This document shows positions 16,974 through 26,597 of a DNA stretch of 64,000 nucleotides, in pieces. Position 1 is the stretch's first letter. Every line of letters starts with the position of its first letter. The DNA lies in the NCBI RefSeq assembly GCF_015223355.1, contig NZ_JADFFK010000009.1, positions 184,788-248,787 of the forward strand, read 5' to 3'. The notes below the pieces were generated by a model. That model had not been told where the DNA came from. It searched no databases and saw only the letters and a program-made list of their open reading frames with translations. The stretch comes from Salipiger mangrovisoli (lineage in GTDB: Bacteria; Pseudomonadota; Alphaproteobacteria; Rhodobacterales; Rhodobacteraceae). Made by a program: the position numbers and the translations under genes.

Positions 16974-17879
16974 ATGCAGACCATCAAACCGATCCGCGTC
17001 TTTCTGGAAGTCGTTGAGCAGGGCAGCTTCGCCGGCGCGGCCCGCAGCCTGCGGATGACCCCGGCCTCGATCACCAGGATCATTGCCCAGCTCGAGGAAG
17101 ACCTCGGCCAGCAACTGCTGCTGCGCACGACGCGGCAGGTCTCGCTCACCGGGGCAGGGGCGATGGTCGCGGCGCGCTACCGCCCGGTGCTCGAAGAGTT
17201 CGACAGGGTGACCGAGGAGGTCACGCGCACCACGACGCCCGACCGCGGACGGCTGGCGATCAACGCGCCGATGTCGTTTGGCATGCGGCTGATGCCGGGT
17301 CTGGTGGCGAGTTTCCGGCTGGCCTATCCGCACATTGCGCTCGATATTCATCTGACCGATGTGCTGATCGACATCCTCGAGGCGAACTGCGATCTTGCGA
17401 TCCGCATCTCGGACCCTCCGGCGGACAAATCCACGATCTGGCGGCGGATCTGCCAGGTGCCGCGGCAGGTGGTCGCTTCGCCCGCGCTCTTCGATCGCAT
17501 CCCGCGCCCGGAGGCTCCCGACGACCTGCGGCCCGAGCACTGCCTGTCCTACGGGCATGGAGCCGCCGCCGAAACCTGGACCTTCACCCGCGGCGGCCAG
17601 CGCCGGACGCTGCGCGCCGGGACCGATGTCACGTCGAACAATGGCGAATTCCTCTACGAGATGGCGCTGTCAGGCAACGGCATGGTCAACCTGCCCGATT
17701 TCCTGGTGCGGGAGGGGCTGGCCTCAGGCGCTCTCGAGGTGGTGTTGCCCGAGTGGCAACTGCCGCCACTCAACCTCATGCTCTATTATCCGCCCTACGA
17801 GAAACTGCCGCCGCTGGTCGGGACCTTCACCGACTTCTTCGAGGCCTATATCCGCGACATCGACAGTTTCAATTTCTGA
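16974..17879 (+). CDS. LysR-family regulator, divergent to MhqO-like dioxygenase
   Basis: A 301-residue LysR-type protein. HTH at residues 1-60 (FLEVVEQGSFAGAARSLRMTPASITRIIAQLEEDLGQQLL), followed by a substrate-binding domain of the CrgA/DmlR group (RLAINAPMSFGMRLMPGLVASF). Divergent, with a 113-bp gap to the dioxygenase/esterase operon, so it is the likely regulator of quinone-type stress genes. Effector not deducible. Confidence 0.88.
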   Translation: MQTIKPIRVFLEVVEQGSFAGAARSLRMTPASITRIIAQLEEDLGQQLLLRTTRQVSLTGAGAMVAARYRPVLEEFDRVTEEVTRTTTPDRGRLAINAPMSFGMRLMPGLVASFRLAYPHIALDIHLTDVLIDILEANCDLAIRISDPPADKSTIWRRICQVPRQVVASPALFDRIPRPEAPDDLRPEHCLSYGHGAAAETWTFTRGGQRRTLRAGTDVTSNNGEFLYEMALSGNGMVNLPDFLVREGLASGALEVVLPEWQLPPLNLMLYYPPYEKLPPLVGTFTDFFEAYIRDIDSFNF

Positions 17880-18419
17880 GCTGCCTAGGGTGCCCCTGCG
17901 GCCTGACCGGTGACGCAGGCGCCGGTATCGGCTTGCAGAGCGAAGTCTTCCGGACCTCGAACACTTTGGTGACGGAGAGCGCGTCGGTTGAGCCGCGGGT
18001 GGCAGACAGGCCCGACGCCTCCCACATTCCGATTTCAGTCTGGTCGCCCAGTGGGCCACTGACACCGTCAGCTCGGTCATGAGCCAGGACGCGGGAGCGG
18101 CGCGGCGGCGCATAGGAGTGAACTTCGGCGATCTTTCGAGAGCCATCCCTGGACAGGACTGGTTGGCACCGAGCGCTTTCGCCTAATCCTTAGGCGCAGC
18201 GTAGCACCGGCCGACCCTCCATGCGATCGCGATCCGGACGCGCCTGCCGATCCCTGCGGCGCCAGAGGCCCTCTCTATATGCGGGAAATTCCATCCGGCA
18301 CGCGCCGGGCTTTCTTTATTCCAAACGCGAATGAAATCTTCGCGCTTCGTCATTGGACAGGTCCGACCGGCTGCTCAGAGACTGCTTTCATCAGAGTAGA
18401 ACTGAAAGCGGAAGCTACA
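17880..18419. other. Intergenic stretch, no convincing gene
   Basis: 540 bp between the LysR gene and the M20 amidohydrolase gene. Small open frames on both strands (for example 17724-18146 minus) have no start signals or domain-like sequence. The last 150 bp is AT-richer and must carry the promoter of the M20/peptide-transport operon. I see no IS ends or tRNA. Confidence 0.45.
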
Positions 18420-19847
18420 ATGCAGAATGCCGAACCGATCTGGGCCCACGTTGAGTCGCATCAGGATGACCTCGTAGAGCTTTCGGACCGTGTCTGGGGA
18501 ATGCCCGAGACGCTCTATGCCGAATATGAATCCTGTTCCGAGCACACGCAGGTGCTGCGCGCCAAGGGCTTCAAGGTGACCGAAGAGATCGCGGGGATCC
18601 CGACCGCGGTCATGGGCGAGGCAGGCGAGGGTGGCCCGGTGATTGCCATTCTGGGCGAGTATGACGCGCTGCCCGGTCTCAGTCAGGAGGCGAATATCGC
18701 CGAGCCGCGCCCGATCGTGCCCGGTGGCAACGGCCATGGCTGCGGTCACAACCTTCTGGGCTCGGCGGCCCTGCTCGCCGCCTGCGCGTTGAAGGACTGG
18801 CTTGCCGAGAATGGCCTGCCCGGACGGGTGCGCTACTACGGCTGTCCGGCGGAAGAGGGCGGCGCTGCCAAGGCCTTCATGGTGCGCGAGGGGGCCTTCG
18901 ACGATGTCGACGCGGCGATCACCTGGCATCCGGCCTCGATGACCAAGGTCGACGAGGCCGAGAGCCTCGCCAACACGCGGATGGACTTCGAGTTCACCGG
19001 ACGGTCGAGCCACGCCGCCGCCGCCCCGCATCTCGGCCGCTCGGCGCTCGACGCTGCCGAATTGATGAACGTCGGCGTGCAGTACCTGCGTGAACACATT
19101 CCGCAGGAAAGCCGCATCCACTACGCCTACCTCGATGCCGGCGGCACCGCGCCCAATGTCGTGCAGGGCAAGGCCAAGACCCGCTACGCAATCCGCTCGA
19201 CCACGCTTTCGGGCATGTTCGCGCTCAACGAGCGGGTGCAGAAGATCGCGCGCGGCGCGGCGATGATGACCGACACCGAGGTCTGCATCTCGGTGATGTC
19301 GGCGGTCTCGAACATGCTGGGCAACACGCCGCTCGAGGAAGCCATGCAGAAGGCCATGGACGGGCTCGGTGGCGTGCCCTTCGATGACGTGGACCGCCAG
19401 TACGCCACAGAGATCCAAGCCACGCTCAGCGCCGAGGACATCGCGTCGAACTACCGCTCGGTGGGGCTGAAGCCGCGCAGCGACGAACCGCTCTGCGACT
19501 ACGTCGTGCCGATGGAGAACCGCGGCACGAAGATGATGGGCTCGACCGACGTCGCCGACGTGTCCTGGGCGGTGCCGACGGTGCAGGCGCGCGTCGCCAC
19601 GCATGCCATCGGCACGCCCGGCCACAGCTGGCAGATCACCGCGCAGGGCAAGGCGCCCGCAGCGCACAAGGGGATGGTCTACGCCGCCAAGGTGATGGGG
19701 GCGACCGCGCGCATGCTCTATTCCGACGAGACGCTGCTGGCCCGCGCCAAGAAGGATCACCGTGACCGGCTCGGTGCCGAGCCCTACGTCTGCCCGATCC
19801 CCAAAGACGTCCTTCCGCCGCTCAAGCCGCGTCCCGCGGCCGAGTGA
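18420..19847 (+). CDS. M20-family amidohydrolase/peptidase, AbgB-like
   Basis: 475 residues from the ATG at 18420 (MQNAEPIWAHVESHQ); the frame open from 18279 is too long at the N-terminus. Motifs of the M20D group: GEYDALPGLSQ, NGHGCGHNLLGSA with metal ligands C108 and H110, and catalytic Glu in GCPAEEGGAAK (about 145-146). Length and the C-terminal HSWQITAQGKAPAAHKGM fit p-aminobenzoyl-glutamate hydrolase subunit B-like enzymes, which cleave N-acyl amino acids or dipeptides. It heads a Dpp-type transporter operon, so its substrate is probably the imported peptide or an amide of it. Confidence 0.87.
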   Translation: MQNAEPIWAHVESHQDDLVELSDRVWGMPETLYAEYESCSEHTQVLRAKGFKVTEEIAGIPTAVMGEAGEGGPVIAILGEYDALPGLSQEANIAEPRPIVPGGNGHGCGHNLLGSAALLAACALKDWLAENGLPGRVRYYGCPAEEGGAAKAFMVREGAFDDVDAAITWHPASMTKVDEAESLANTRMDFEFTGRSSHAAAAPHLGRSALDAAELMNVGVQYLREHIPQESRIHYAYLDAGGTAPNVVQGKAKTRYAIRSTTLSGMFALNERVQKIARGAAMMTDTEVCISVMSAVSNMLGNTPLEEAMQKAMDGLGGVPFDDVDRQYATEIQATLSAEDIASNYRSVGLKPRSDEPLCDYVVPMENRGTKMMGSTDVADVSWAVPTVQARVATHAIGTPGHSWQITAQGKAPAAHKGMVYAAKVMGATARMLYSDETLLARAKKDHRDRLGAEPYVCPIPKDVLPPLKPRPAAE

Positions 19848-19944
19848 GCGCGTGACTCTGGCGGCGCCGGCACAAGGCGTCGCCACTCCGTGGCTCGGGC
19901 CAAAGAACACCCGGCCATCCCCAACAGGAAAGGAAACTTGGTCC

Positions 19945-21543
19945 ATGAAACGTAACTTACGCCTCCTGTCATCGGCGGCCCTTGCCACTGCTTTGGCCGT
20001 CCCTGCCGTCAACGCCGAGACACCGGCCAACGCGCTCGTCATGGCGTGGAACATCGACTCGATCTCGACCTTCGACCCGGCCCAGGTCGGCGAGGTGGTG
20101 ACCAACGAGCTGCTGCAGAACACCTGCGAAGAGTTGGTCGCCCGCGTGCCGAGTGACGAGGCCGAGGTGCGACCCGCCTTCGCCGAGAGCTGGGATGTGG
20201 CCGAGGATGGCAAGACGATCACCTTCCACCTGAAGTCGGGAGCGGTGTTCCCCTCGGGAAATCCGGTGACCGCGCAGGACACCATGTGGTCCCTCAAGCG
20301 CGTCATCTCGCTCGGCTACGGCAACGCGGCGCAACTGACGGATTACGGCTTCACCGAAGAGAACATGGACGAGCGCATCACCGCGCCCGATGACACGACG
20401 CTGGTGCTGAAATTCGGCGACGTCTACCCGACCTCGCTTCTGATGCAGGCCATCGCCGCCAACCGCGTGGCCGGCACGCTCGACAGCAAGCTCATCATGG
20501 AGCACGAGCAGGACGGCGATCTCGGCAACGCGTACCTCAAGGACAAGACCGCCTGCTATGGCCCCTACAGCCTTGCGCAGTGGAACCAGGGGCAATCGGT
20601 GGTGCTCGAAGCCAACGAGACATACGCGGGCGAGAAGCCGAAGCTCGGCCGCGTGTTCATCCGCCATGTGGCCGAGACCGGCACGCAACGCCTGATGGTC
20701 GAGAACGGCGACGTCGACATCGCCCGCGACCTGACGCCGGACGACCTGCGCGAGCTCGAGGCCAAGGACGGCGTCTACGTCACCTCGGCGCTGAAGCCGC
20801 AGCTGATCTTCTGGACCTTCAATGCCGCCGACGAGATCTTCGACGATCCCAAGGTGCGCCGGGCGATGAAATACCTCATCGACTACGACGCGCTGGGGGA
20901 CACGGTGATGCAATACCTCGGAACCCCCTGGCAAAGCTTCGCCCAGTCCGGTGCGCTTGGCGCGCTGCCCAAGGAAGAGGCCACCCCGTTCTCGCTCGAT
21001 CTCGACAAGGCCAAGGCTCTGCTGACCGAGGCAGGATATCCCGACGGCTTCGAAGCGACCATCTACGTCGGCTCGCTGCCCTGGTCGGCGCCGCTGGGCC
21101 AGCACGTGCAACAGAATGCCGCGAAGATCGGCGTGACCTTCAACATCGAGCAGATGGCCAACGCGCAGTTCTTTGCCAAGGTCCGCGGTCGTGATTTCCA
21201 GACCGGCATCAAGGCCTGGCAGACCGGCGTTCCAGACGCGCATGGCAACGCCTCGCGGCTCGTGTTCAACCCGGACAACAGCGACGAGGCCAAGGCCACG
21301 CAATTCCCGTCCTGGCGCGCGTCCTTCTATGACGAGACGATGAACGAGCTGGTCACCGCTGCCGCGGTCGAAACCGACGTCGAGAAGCGCAAGGAGATGT
21401 ACGCCGAGCTCCAGAAGGACTGGATGGACAATGGCGAGATGGCCGTGATGTTCCAGACCTATTTCGTCGCCGCGGCGCGTGACACGCTCAAGGATTGGAC
21501 GTGGAACGGCTTCCAGGTCTACTACGGCATGGCGAGCAAGTAA
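19945..21543 (+). CDS. Peptide ABC transporter substrate-binding protein (SBP_bac_5)
   Basis: 532 residues from the ATG at 19945, preceded by AGGAAAGGAA. Signal peptide MKRNLRLLSSAALATALAVPAVNA then ETPANALVMAWNIDSISTFDPAQVGEV. Family 5 binding-protein motifs include GKTITFHLKSGAVFPSGNPVTAQD and the closing LKDWTWNGFQVYYG. It is the specificity protein of the following DppBCDF-like transporter. It resembles a second binding protein at 28765-30360 over its whole length, pointing to a duplication within the locus. Confidence 0.92.
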   Translation: MKRNLRLLSSAALATALAVPAVNAETPANALVMAWNIDSISTFDPAQVGEVVTNELLQNTCEELVARVPSDEAEVRPAFAESWDVAEDGKTITFHLKSGAVFPSGNPVTAQDTMWSLKRVISLGYGNAAQLTDYGFTEENMDERITAPDDTTLVLKFGDVYPTSLLMQAIAANRVAGTLDSKLIMEHEQDGDLGNAYLKDKTACYGPYSLAQWNQGQSVVLEANETYAGEKPKLGRVFIRHVAETGTQRLMVENGDVDIARDLTPDDLRELEAKDGVYVTSALKPQLIFWTFNAADEIFDDPKVRRAMKYLIDYDALGDTVMQYLGTPWQSFAQSGALGALPKEEATPFSLDLDKAKALLTEAGYPDGFEATIYVGSLPWSAPLGQHVQQNAAKIGVTFNIEQMANAQFFAKVRGRDFQTGIKAWQTGVPDAHGNASRLVFNPDNSDEAKATQFPSWRASFYDETMNELVTAAAVETDVEKRKEMYAELQKDWMDNGEMAVMFQTYFVAAARDTLKDWTWNGFQVYYGMASK

Positions 21544-22616
21544 TGGCGGACACGGGGACGATGACCAAGTCGCTCTCCGCCACCGGCCGCGGCAGGACCA
21601 TCGTCCTGCCGCGTCTGGTCGGAGGTCTCAAGACGCTCGGTTCGGTACTGGTCACCTTGCTGGGCCTCGCCGCGCTGACGTTCATGATCGGCCGCATGCT
21701 GCCCATCGACCCGGTGCTGGCGGTGCTCGGCGACAATGCCACGCAGGACGCCTATGACGCGATGGCCGCAAAGATGGGGTTGGATCAACCCCTGCTGGTC
21801 CAGTTCGCCGACTACCTGTGGAACATCCTGCATTTCGACTTCGGCAATTCGCTGCTCTCGGGGCGCCCGGTTGCGGATGAGATCGCGCGGGTCTTCCCGG
21901 CGACAATGGAACTTGCGACGCTGGCGATGATCATCGGCACCGGCATTGGCGTGCCGCTCGGCGTCGTGGCCGCGGTGTACCGCAACTCGCCGATCGACCA
22001 TGTGGCGCGGATCGTCTCGCTGCTGGGCTACTCGGCGCCGAACTTCTGGCTCGGCCTGATGGGGCTTGTGGTGTTCTACTCGGTGCTGGGCATCGTCGGT
22101 GGGCCGGGACGCATCGACATGATCTACGAGTTCGACCTGCAGCCCGTGACCGGCTTTTTCCTGATCGACTCGGCCCTGGCCGGAAAGTGGGACGTCTTCG
22201 GCAACGTGCTGAGCCACCTGATCCTGCCCGCGCTGATCCTTGCGCTGAGCGCGCTGGCCTATGTCAGCCGCATGACCCGCACCTTCATGATCGACCAGCT
22301 CGAGCAGGAATACGTGATCGCCGCCCGCGCCAAGGGCATCGGCCGCTGGCGCATCGTCTGGACCCACGTCTTCCGCAACGTGGCGGTGCAAGTGATCACG
22401 GTGGTTACGCTGTCCTACGCCTTTCTTCTGGAGGGGGCGGTGCTGACCGAGACCGTCTTCGCCTGGCCGGGCTTCGGCCGCTACATGACCAACTCGCTGC
22501 TCTCGGGCGACATGAACTCGGTGGTGGGCTGCACCCTGGTGATCGGCGTGATCTTCGTCGTGCTGAACCTGTTCTGCGACATCCTCTACCGCGTCATCGA
22601 CCCGCGCACCCGCTGA
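21543..22616 (+). CDS. Peptide ABC transporter permease, DppB-like
   Basis: 357 residues from the ATG at 21543, overlapping the previous stop (TAATG). First membrane helix at about residues 30-55, then the BPD_transp_1 permease domain. The conserved EAA-type loop is present (EYVIAARAKGIGRWRIVWTHVFRN), and the end is typical of DppB (ILYRVIDPRTR). It pairs with the next permease. Confidence 0.92.
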   Translation: MADTGTMTKSLSATGRGRTIVLPRLVGGLKTLGSVLVTLLGLAALTFMIGRMLPIDPVLAVLGDNATQDAYDAMAAKMGLDQPLLVQFADYLWNILHFDFGNSLLSGRPVADEIARVFPATMELATLAMIIGTGIGVPLGVVAAVYRNSPIDHVARIVSLLGYSAPNFWLGLMGLVVFYSVLGIVGGPGRIDMIYEFDLQPVTGFFLIDSALAGKWDVFGNVLSHLILPALILALSALAYVSRMTRTFMIDQLEQEYVIAARAKGIGRWRIVWTHVFRNVAVQVITVVTLSYAFLLEGAVLTETVFAWPGFGRYMTNSLLSGDMNSVVGCTLVIGVIFVVLNLFCDILYRVIDPRTR

Positions 22617-22636
22617 GGCGGAAAGGACAAACTGAC

Positions 22637-23560
22637 ATGACCGACATCTCCTCTCCGCCGCGGTCCGGCTCGCTGGGCACCTGGCTGCGCGATCCCAACC
22701 CGACCTCGCCCCTGCAGGCGCGGCTGCACCAGAGCTGGCGCATGTGGCGAAAGTTGCGGCGCAACGGCTCTGCCCTGCTGGGCCTGGCGATCCTGCTGGT
22801 GATCGCGCTGGCCGCGCTGTTCGCGCCGCTGCTGGCGACACATGACATCTTTGCGCAGGACCTCGGCAATCGGCTGGCGCTGCCTTCGGGCGAGCATTGG
22901 TTCGGCACCGACGAACTTGGCCGGGACATCTACTCGCGGCTGCTCTACGGCGCCCGCATCACCCTTTACATCGCCGGACTGACGGCGGTGATCTCGGCGC
23001 CGATCGGGCTGTTGGTGGGGGCTGTCTCGGGGTATTTCGGCGGCTGGGTCGATACGGTGATGATGCGCGTCACCGAGATCTTCCTTGCCTTCCCGTCGCT
23101 GGTTCTTGCGCTGGCCTTCGTGTCGGCGCTCGGGCCGGGCATCAACAACGCGATCATCGCCATCTCGCTCACCGCATGGCCGCCGATCGCCCGGCTGGCA
23201 CGGGCCGAGACGCTGATCATCCGCCGCTCGGACTACATTTCGGCGGTACGCCTGCAGGGCGCGTCGGCACTGCGGATCATCGCGCGGCACGTGGTGCCGA
23301 TGTGCCTGCCCTCGGTGATCGCGCGGGTCACGCTGAATATGGCGTCGATCATCCTCTCGGCGGCGGGCCTTGGCTTTCTCGGTCTCGGCGCACAGCCGCC
23401 CAGCCCGGAATGGGGTGCCATGCTGTCCTCCGCGCGCCAGTTCATCCTGTCGAACGGCTTTGTCGCAGCTGCCCCCGGCATGGCGATCCTGCTGACCTCG
23501 ATTGCCTTTAACCTCGTAGGCGATGGCCTGCGCGACGTGCTGGACCCGCGCCATGACTGA
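22637..23560 (+). CDS. Peptide ABC transporter permease, DppC-like
   Basis: 307 residues from the ATG at 22637 (MTDISSPPRSG). OppC-type N-terminus, then GEHWFGTDELGRDIYSRLLYGAR, the DppC/OppC hallmark, an EAA loop (DYISAVRLQGASALRIIARHVVP), and the end GDGLRDVLDPRHD. The stop overlaps the next start by 8 bp. Confidence 0.92.
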   Translation: MTDISSPPRSGSLGTWLRDPNPTSPLQARLHQSWRMWRKLRRNGSALLGLAILLVIALAALFAPLLATHDIFAQDLGNRLALPSGEHWFGTDELGRDIYSRLLYGARITLYIAGLTAVISAPIGLLVGAVSGYFGGWVDTVMMRVTEIFLAFPSLVLALAFVSALGPGINNAIIAISLTAWPPIARLARAETLIIRRSDYISAVRLQGASALRIIARHVVPMCLPSVIARVTLNMASIILSAAGLGFLGLGAQPPSPEWGAMLSSARQFILSNGFVAAAPGMAILLTSIAFNLVGDGLRDVLDPRHD

Positions 23561-24419
23561 GACTGCATTGATCCAAGACCCGCTCCTGAGCGTGCGCGAC
23601 CTCAACATCACTTTCCGCAGCGAGGGCCGCGTCACGCAGGCTGTTCGCGGTGTGTCCTTCGACCTCGGTGCCGAAAAGCTGGGAATCGTCGGCGAGTCCG
23701 GATCGGGGAAAAGCCAGACCGGACGCGCCCTGATGCGCCTCTCTCCGCCTTCGGCGGAGATCACCGCCGAGCGGATGCAATTCGGTGGGATCGACCTGCT
23801 GCGCGCCAGCGAGCGCCAGATGATGCGGATCCGCGGCAATGACATCGCGATGATCCTGCAGGACCCGAAGTATTCGCTGAACCCTCTGATGAAGGTCGGC
23901 AAGCAGATCGCCGAGGCCTACCGCATGCATCACCGCGTCGGCCGCTCCGAGGCGCGCAGCCGCGCCATGGCAATGCTCGAGAGCGTACATATCCGAGACC
24001 CCGAGCGGGTTTACGAGCTGCTGCCGCACGAGGTTTCGGGCGGTATGGGGCAGCGCATCATGATCGCCATGATGCTGATCGCCGAACCCAAGCTTATCAT
24101 CGCCGACGAGCCGACATCGGCGCTCGACGTGACGGTCCGGCGGCAGGTGCTGTCCGTGCTGCAGGAGCTCGTCGACCGCGCCGGGGCGAGCCTCATCTTC
24201 ATCAGCCACGATCTCAACCTCGTCGCCGATTTCTGCGACCGGGTGCTGGTGATGTACCGCGGCCGCGTGCTCGAGAACCTGCCCGCGGCCGCGCTCGGGC
24301 AGGCGCGTCACCCCTACACTCGCGGCCTGCTCGACAGCCTGCCGCGTCTCGATCACCCCTGCGACGAGCTTGCGGTGCCGGTGCGCGACCCGGCCTGGCT
24401 CGACGCGCCCGCCGCCTGA
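23553..24419 (+). CDS. Peptide ABC transporter ATP-binding protein, DppD-like
   Basis: 288 residues from the ATG at 23553. Walker A GESGSGKSQTGRAL, signature EVSGGMGQRIMIAMML, Walker B LIIADEPTSALD, H-loop FISHDLNLV and a C-terminal ARHPYTRGLLDSLPRLD segment typical of the oligo_HPY extension. It is somewhat shorter than the usual 325-330 residues because the tail is short. One of two ATPases of this importer. Confidence 0.9.
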   Translation: MTETALIQDPLLSVRDLNITFRSEGRVTQAVRGVSFDLGAEKLGIVGESGSGKSQTGRALMRLSPPSAEITAERMQFGGIDLLRASERQMMRIRGNDIAMILQDPKYSLNPLMKVGKQIAEAYRMHHRVGRSEARSRAMAMLESVHIRDPERVYELLPHEVSGGMGQRIMIAMMLIAEPKLIIADEPTSALDVTVRRQVLSVLQELVDRAGASLIFISHDLNLVADFCDRVLVMYRGRVLENLPAAALGQARHPYTRGLLDSLPRLDHPCDELAVPVRDPAWLDAPAA

Positions 24420-24433
24420 GAGAGGAACGCGAC

Positions 24434-25201
24434 ATGACAACACCCAATCTCGAGGTCTCGCAGCTGAGCATCGCCTTCGGGCAGGGCTCCTCGCGGGTCG
24501 AGGTGGTCAAGCAGGCAAATTTCGGCATCGGCAAGGGCGAAAGCTACGGGCTGATCGGCGAGTCGGGCTGCGGCAAATCGACGATCCTGCGCGCCGTCGC
24601 AGGCCTGAACCCCGACTACGAGGGCGCGTTGCTGATCGACGGGTTCGAGTTGCCGCGCCGCCGCAGCAAGGAGTTCTTCCGAAAGGTTCAGATGGTCTTC
24701 CAGGATCCCTATGCCTCGCTGCACCCGCGCAAGATGGTGCAGAACGTGCTGATCGAGCCGCTGCAGATCATGGGGCTCGACCGCAGGCAGGAGCGCATCG
24801 ATACGATCCTGAGTGACGTCGGGCTCGACCAGAGCTTCCGCTTCCGCTTTCCGCACGAGCTGTCGGGGGGGCAGCGGCAGCGCATCGCGATCGCGCGCGC
24901 GCTGATCGTCGAACCAGAACTGGTGCTCCTCGATGAGCCGACCTCGGCGCTCGACGTGTCGGTGCAGGCAGAGATCCTCAACCTCCTGAACCGGCTGCGC
25001 CGCGAGCGCGGGCTGACCTACCTGATGGTCAGTCACGACATCGCGGTGGTTGCGCATATGTGCGACCGCGTGGCGATCATGAAGGACGGGCGGATCCTCG
25101 AGAAACTGACCCCCGAGCAGCTGCGCAACGGCGCGGTGTCCGAGGCCTATACGAGTGACTTCCTGGCCGCCTCCGCCCCGGCGGTGGTTCGGGCAGGCTG
25201 A
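24434..25201 (+). CDS. Peptide ABC transporter ATP-binding protein, DppF-like (short form)
   Basis: 255 residues. Walker A GESGCGKSTILRA, QMVFQDPYASLHPRKM, signature ELSGGQRQRIAIARAL, Walker B VLLDEPTSALDVS, H-loop MVSHDIAVV. The C-terminal oligo_HPY domain found in most DppF proteins is missing; the protein ends soon after the nucleotide-binding domain, with no sign of frameshift. It follows the dppD-like gene by 14 bp and completes the transporter. Confidence 0.9.
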   Translation: MTTPNLEVSQLSIAFGQGSSRVEVVKQANFGIGKGESYGLIGESGCGKSTILRAVAGLNPDYEGALLIDGFELPRRRSKEFFRKVQMVFQDPYASLHPRKMVQNVLIEPLQIMGLDRRQERIDTILSDVGLDQSFRFRFPHELSGGQRQRIAIARALIVEPELVLLDEPTSALDVSVQAEILNLLNRLRRERGLTYLMVSHDIAVVAHMCDRVAIMKDGRILEKLTPEQLRNGAVSEAYTSDFLAASAPAVVRAG

Positions 25202-25223
25202 GACAGACAAGGACGGAACTCCC

Positions 25224-26597
25224 ATGACAACACTTCTCGAAGCAATCGCCTCTCGGGCGGCGGGCGGCGCCCCCGTGACCGCGGCAAACCGGCGCGCAGC
25301 CGAGCACGCCATCGCCGACACTCTGGCCTGCATCGTCGGCGGGCAGGGGGATATTGCCACGCTTGCGGTTCGGCGTGGCACCGGCGCGGCGCGGGCATCG
25401 GGCCCCGCCACGCTGGTCGGCGGCGGCAGCGCCGCCGCGCCGCAGGCGGCGATGATCAATGCGACTGCGGGTCATGCGCTCGATTTCGACGACAACTTCG
25501 GCCCCGGCATGAGCCATGCCTCTGCGGTGCTTGTCCCGGCCCTGCTGGCGATTGGCCAGGGCAATGGTGCCACGGGTGCCGAGCTGGTCAGCGCCTATCT
25601 CACCGGTCTCGAGGCGCAGGCGCTGGTCGGGCTCGGCGTGCGGCCCGAGCACTACGTGGCGGGCTGGCACGGCACCTCAACTGTTGGCACCATCGGGGCC
25701 GCGGCAGGCTGTGCGGCGCTGATCGGGCTGGACCGCGACGGCATTGTCCAGGCCATGTCGCTGGCGGTGAGCATGGCCTCGGGCATGAAGGGCCAGTTCG
25801 GCACGCCGACCAAGCCGTTCCACGCGGGGATGGCGGCCCGCAATGCCGTCGAGGCGGCACAGCTCGCGGCGGCAGGGCTCTACGGTCGTGCCGACATCCT
25901 CGAGCGGGCGCAGGGATTTGGTGCGCTGATGAGCGGCGGCCAGGACGCGGTCTGGGCGCTGCCCGAGCCGGGCGCTCCGCATGTGATCGAGACCGAGGGC
26001 CTGATGCCCAAGATCCACCCCTGCTGCGGGTCGACCCACAACTCGGTCGACATGGTGCAGGCGCTGCGGGCCGAGCATGGATTTGCCGCCGACGCGGTCG
26101 AGAAGGTGGTGCTGACCGTCGGGCGCGCCAACTACCGCAACCTTGCCTATCCCGAGCCGGTGACCCAGATGGAGGCGCGGTTTTCGATGCAATATTGCGT
26201 GGCGCTGGCGCTCACCCAGGACATGCTGTCGCTGTCGGACTTCAGCCCCGAGGCGGTGGCGCGACCGCATGTGCGCGCGCTCTTGCCGCGCATCGAGATG
26301 GAGGTCATGCCGCTCGACGAGGAAATTGCGCAGCTGCGTCCGGCGCACCGCGCGCAGATCACCCTCAAGGACGGTCGCAGCTTCAGCGCCGCGCTGGCGC
26401 ATGCGCGGGGCACTTTGCACGACCCGCTCGACGAGGCGACCCGCGTGGCCAAGCTGCGTGACTGCTTCGACTACGCCGGGCTGGTGCTCGACGATGCCGG
26501 TCTGGCGCTGCTGTCGGATATCGACGACCAAACCAGCCTGACGGGGCTCTGCGGACTCCTTGAGAGCCGCGCCGCGGAATTGGCCGACGCGGGTTAA
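25224..26597 (+). CDS. MmgE/PrpD-family protein
   Basis: 457 residues from the ATG at 25224 (MTTLLEAIASRAAGG). PrpD-fold motifs: AEHAIADTLACIVGG, NATAGHALDFDDNFGPGMSHASAVLVPALLA, GMKGQFGTPTKPFHAGMAARNAVEAA and PKIHPCCGSTHNSVD. Characterised members are 2-methylcitrate dehydratase, cis-aconitate decarboxylase and iminodisuccinate epimerase, so this is probably an isomerase or lyase acting on a polycarboxylate or amino-acid derivative. Last gene of the M20/Dpp operon, suggesting it handles a product of the imported compound. Confidence 0.85.
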   Translation: MTTLLEAIASRAAGGAPVTAANRRAAEHAIADTLACIVGGQGDIATLAVRRGTGAARASGPATLVGGGSAAAPQAAMINATAGHALDFDDNFGPGMSHASAVLVPALLAIGQGNGATGAELVSAYLTGLEAQALVGLGVRPEHYVAGWHGTSTVGTIGAAAGCAALIGLDRDGIVQAMSLAVSMASGMKGQFGTPTKPFHAGMAARNAVEAAQLAAAGLYGRADILERAQGFGALMSGGQDAVWALPEPGAPHVIETEGLMPKIHPCCGSTHNSVDMVQALRAEHGFAADAVEKVVLTVGRANYRNLAYPEPVTQMEARFSMQYCVALALTQDMLSLSDFSPEAVARPHVRALLPRIEMEVMPLDEEIAQLRPAHRAQITLKDGRSFSAALAHARGTLHDPLDEATRVAKLRDCFDYAGLVLDDAGLALLSDIDDQTSLTGLCGLLESRAAELADAG

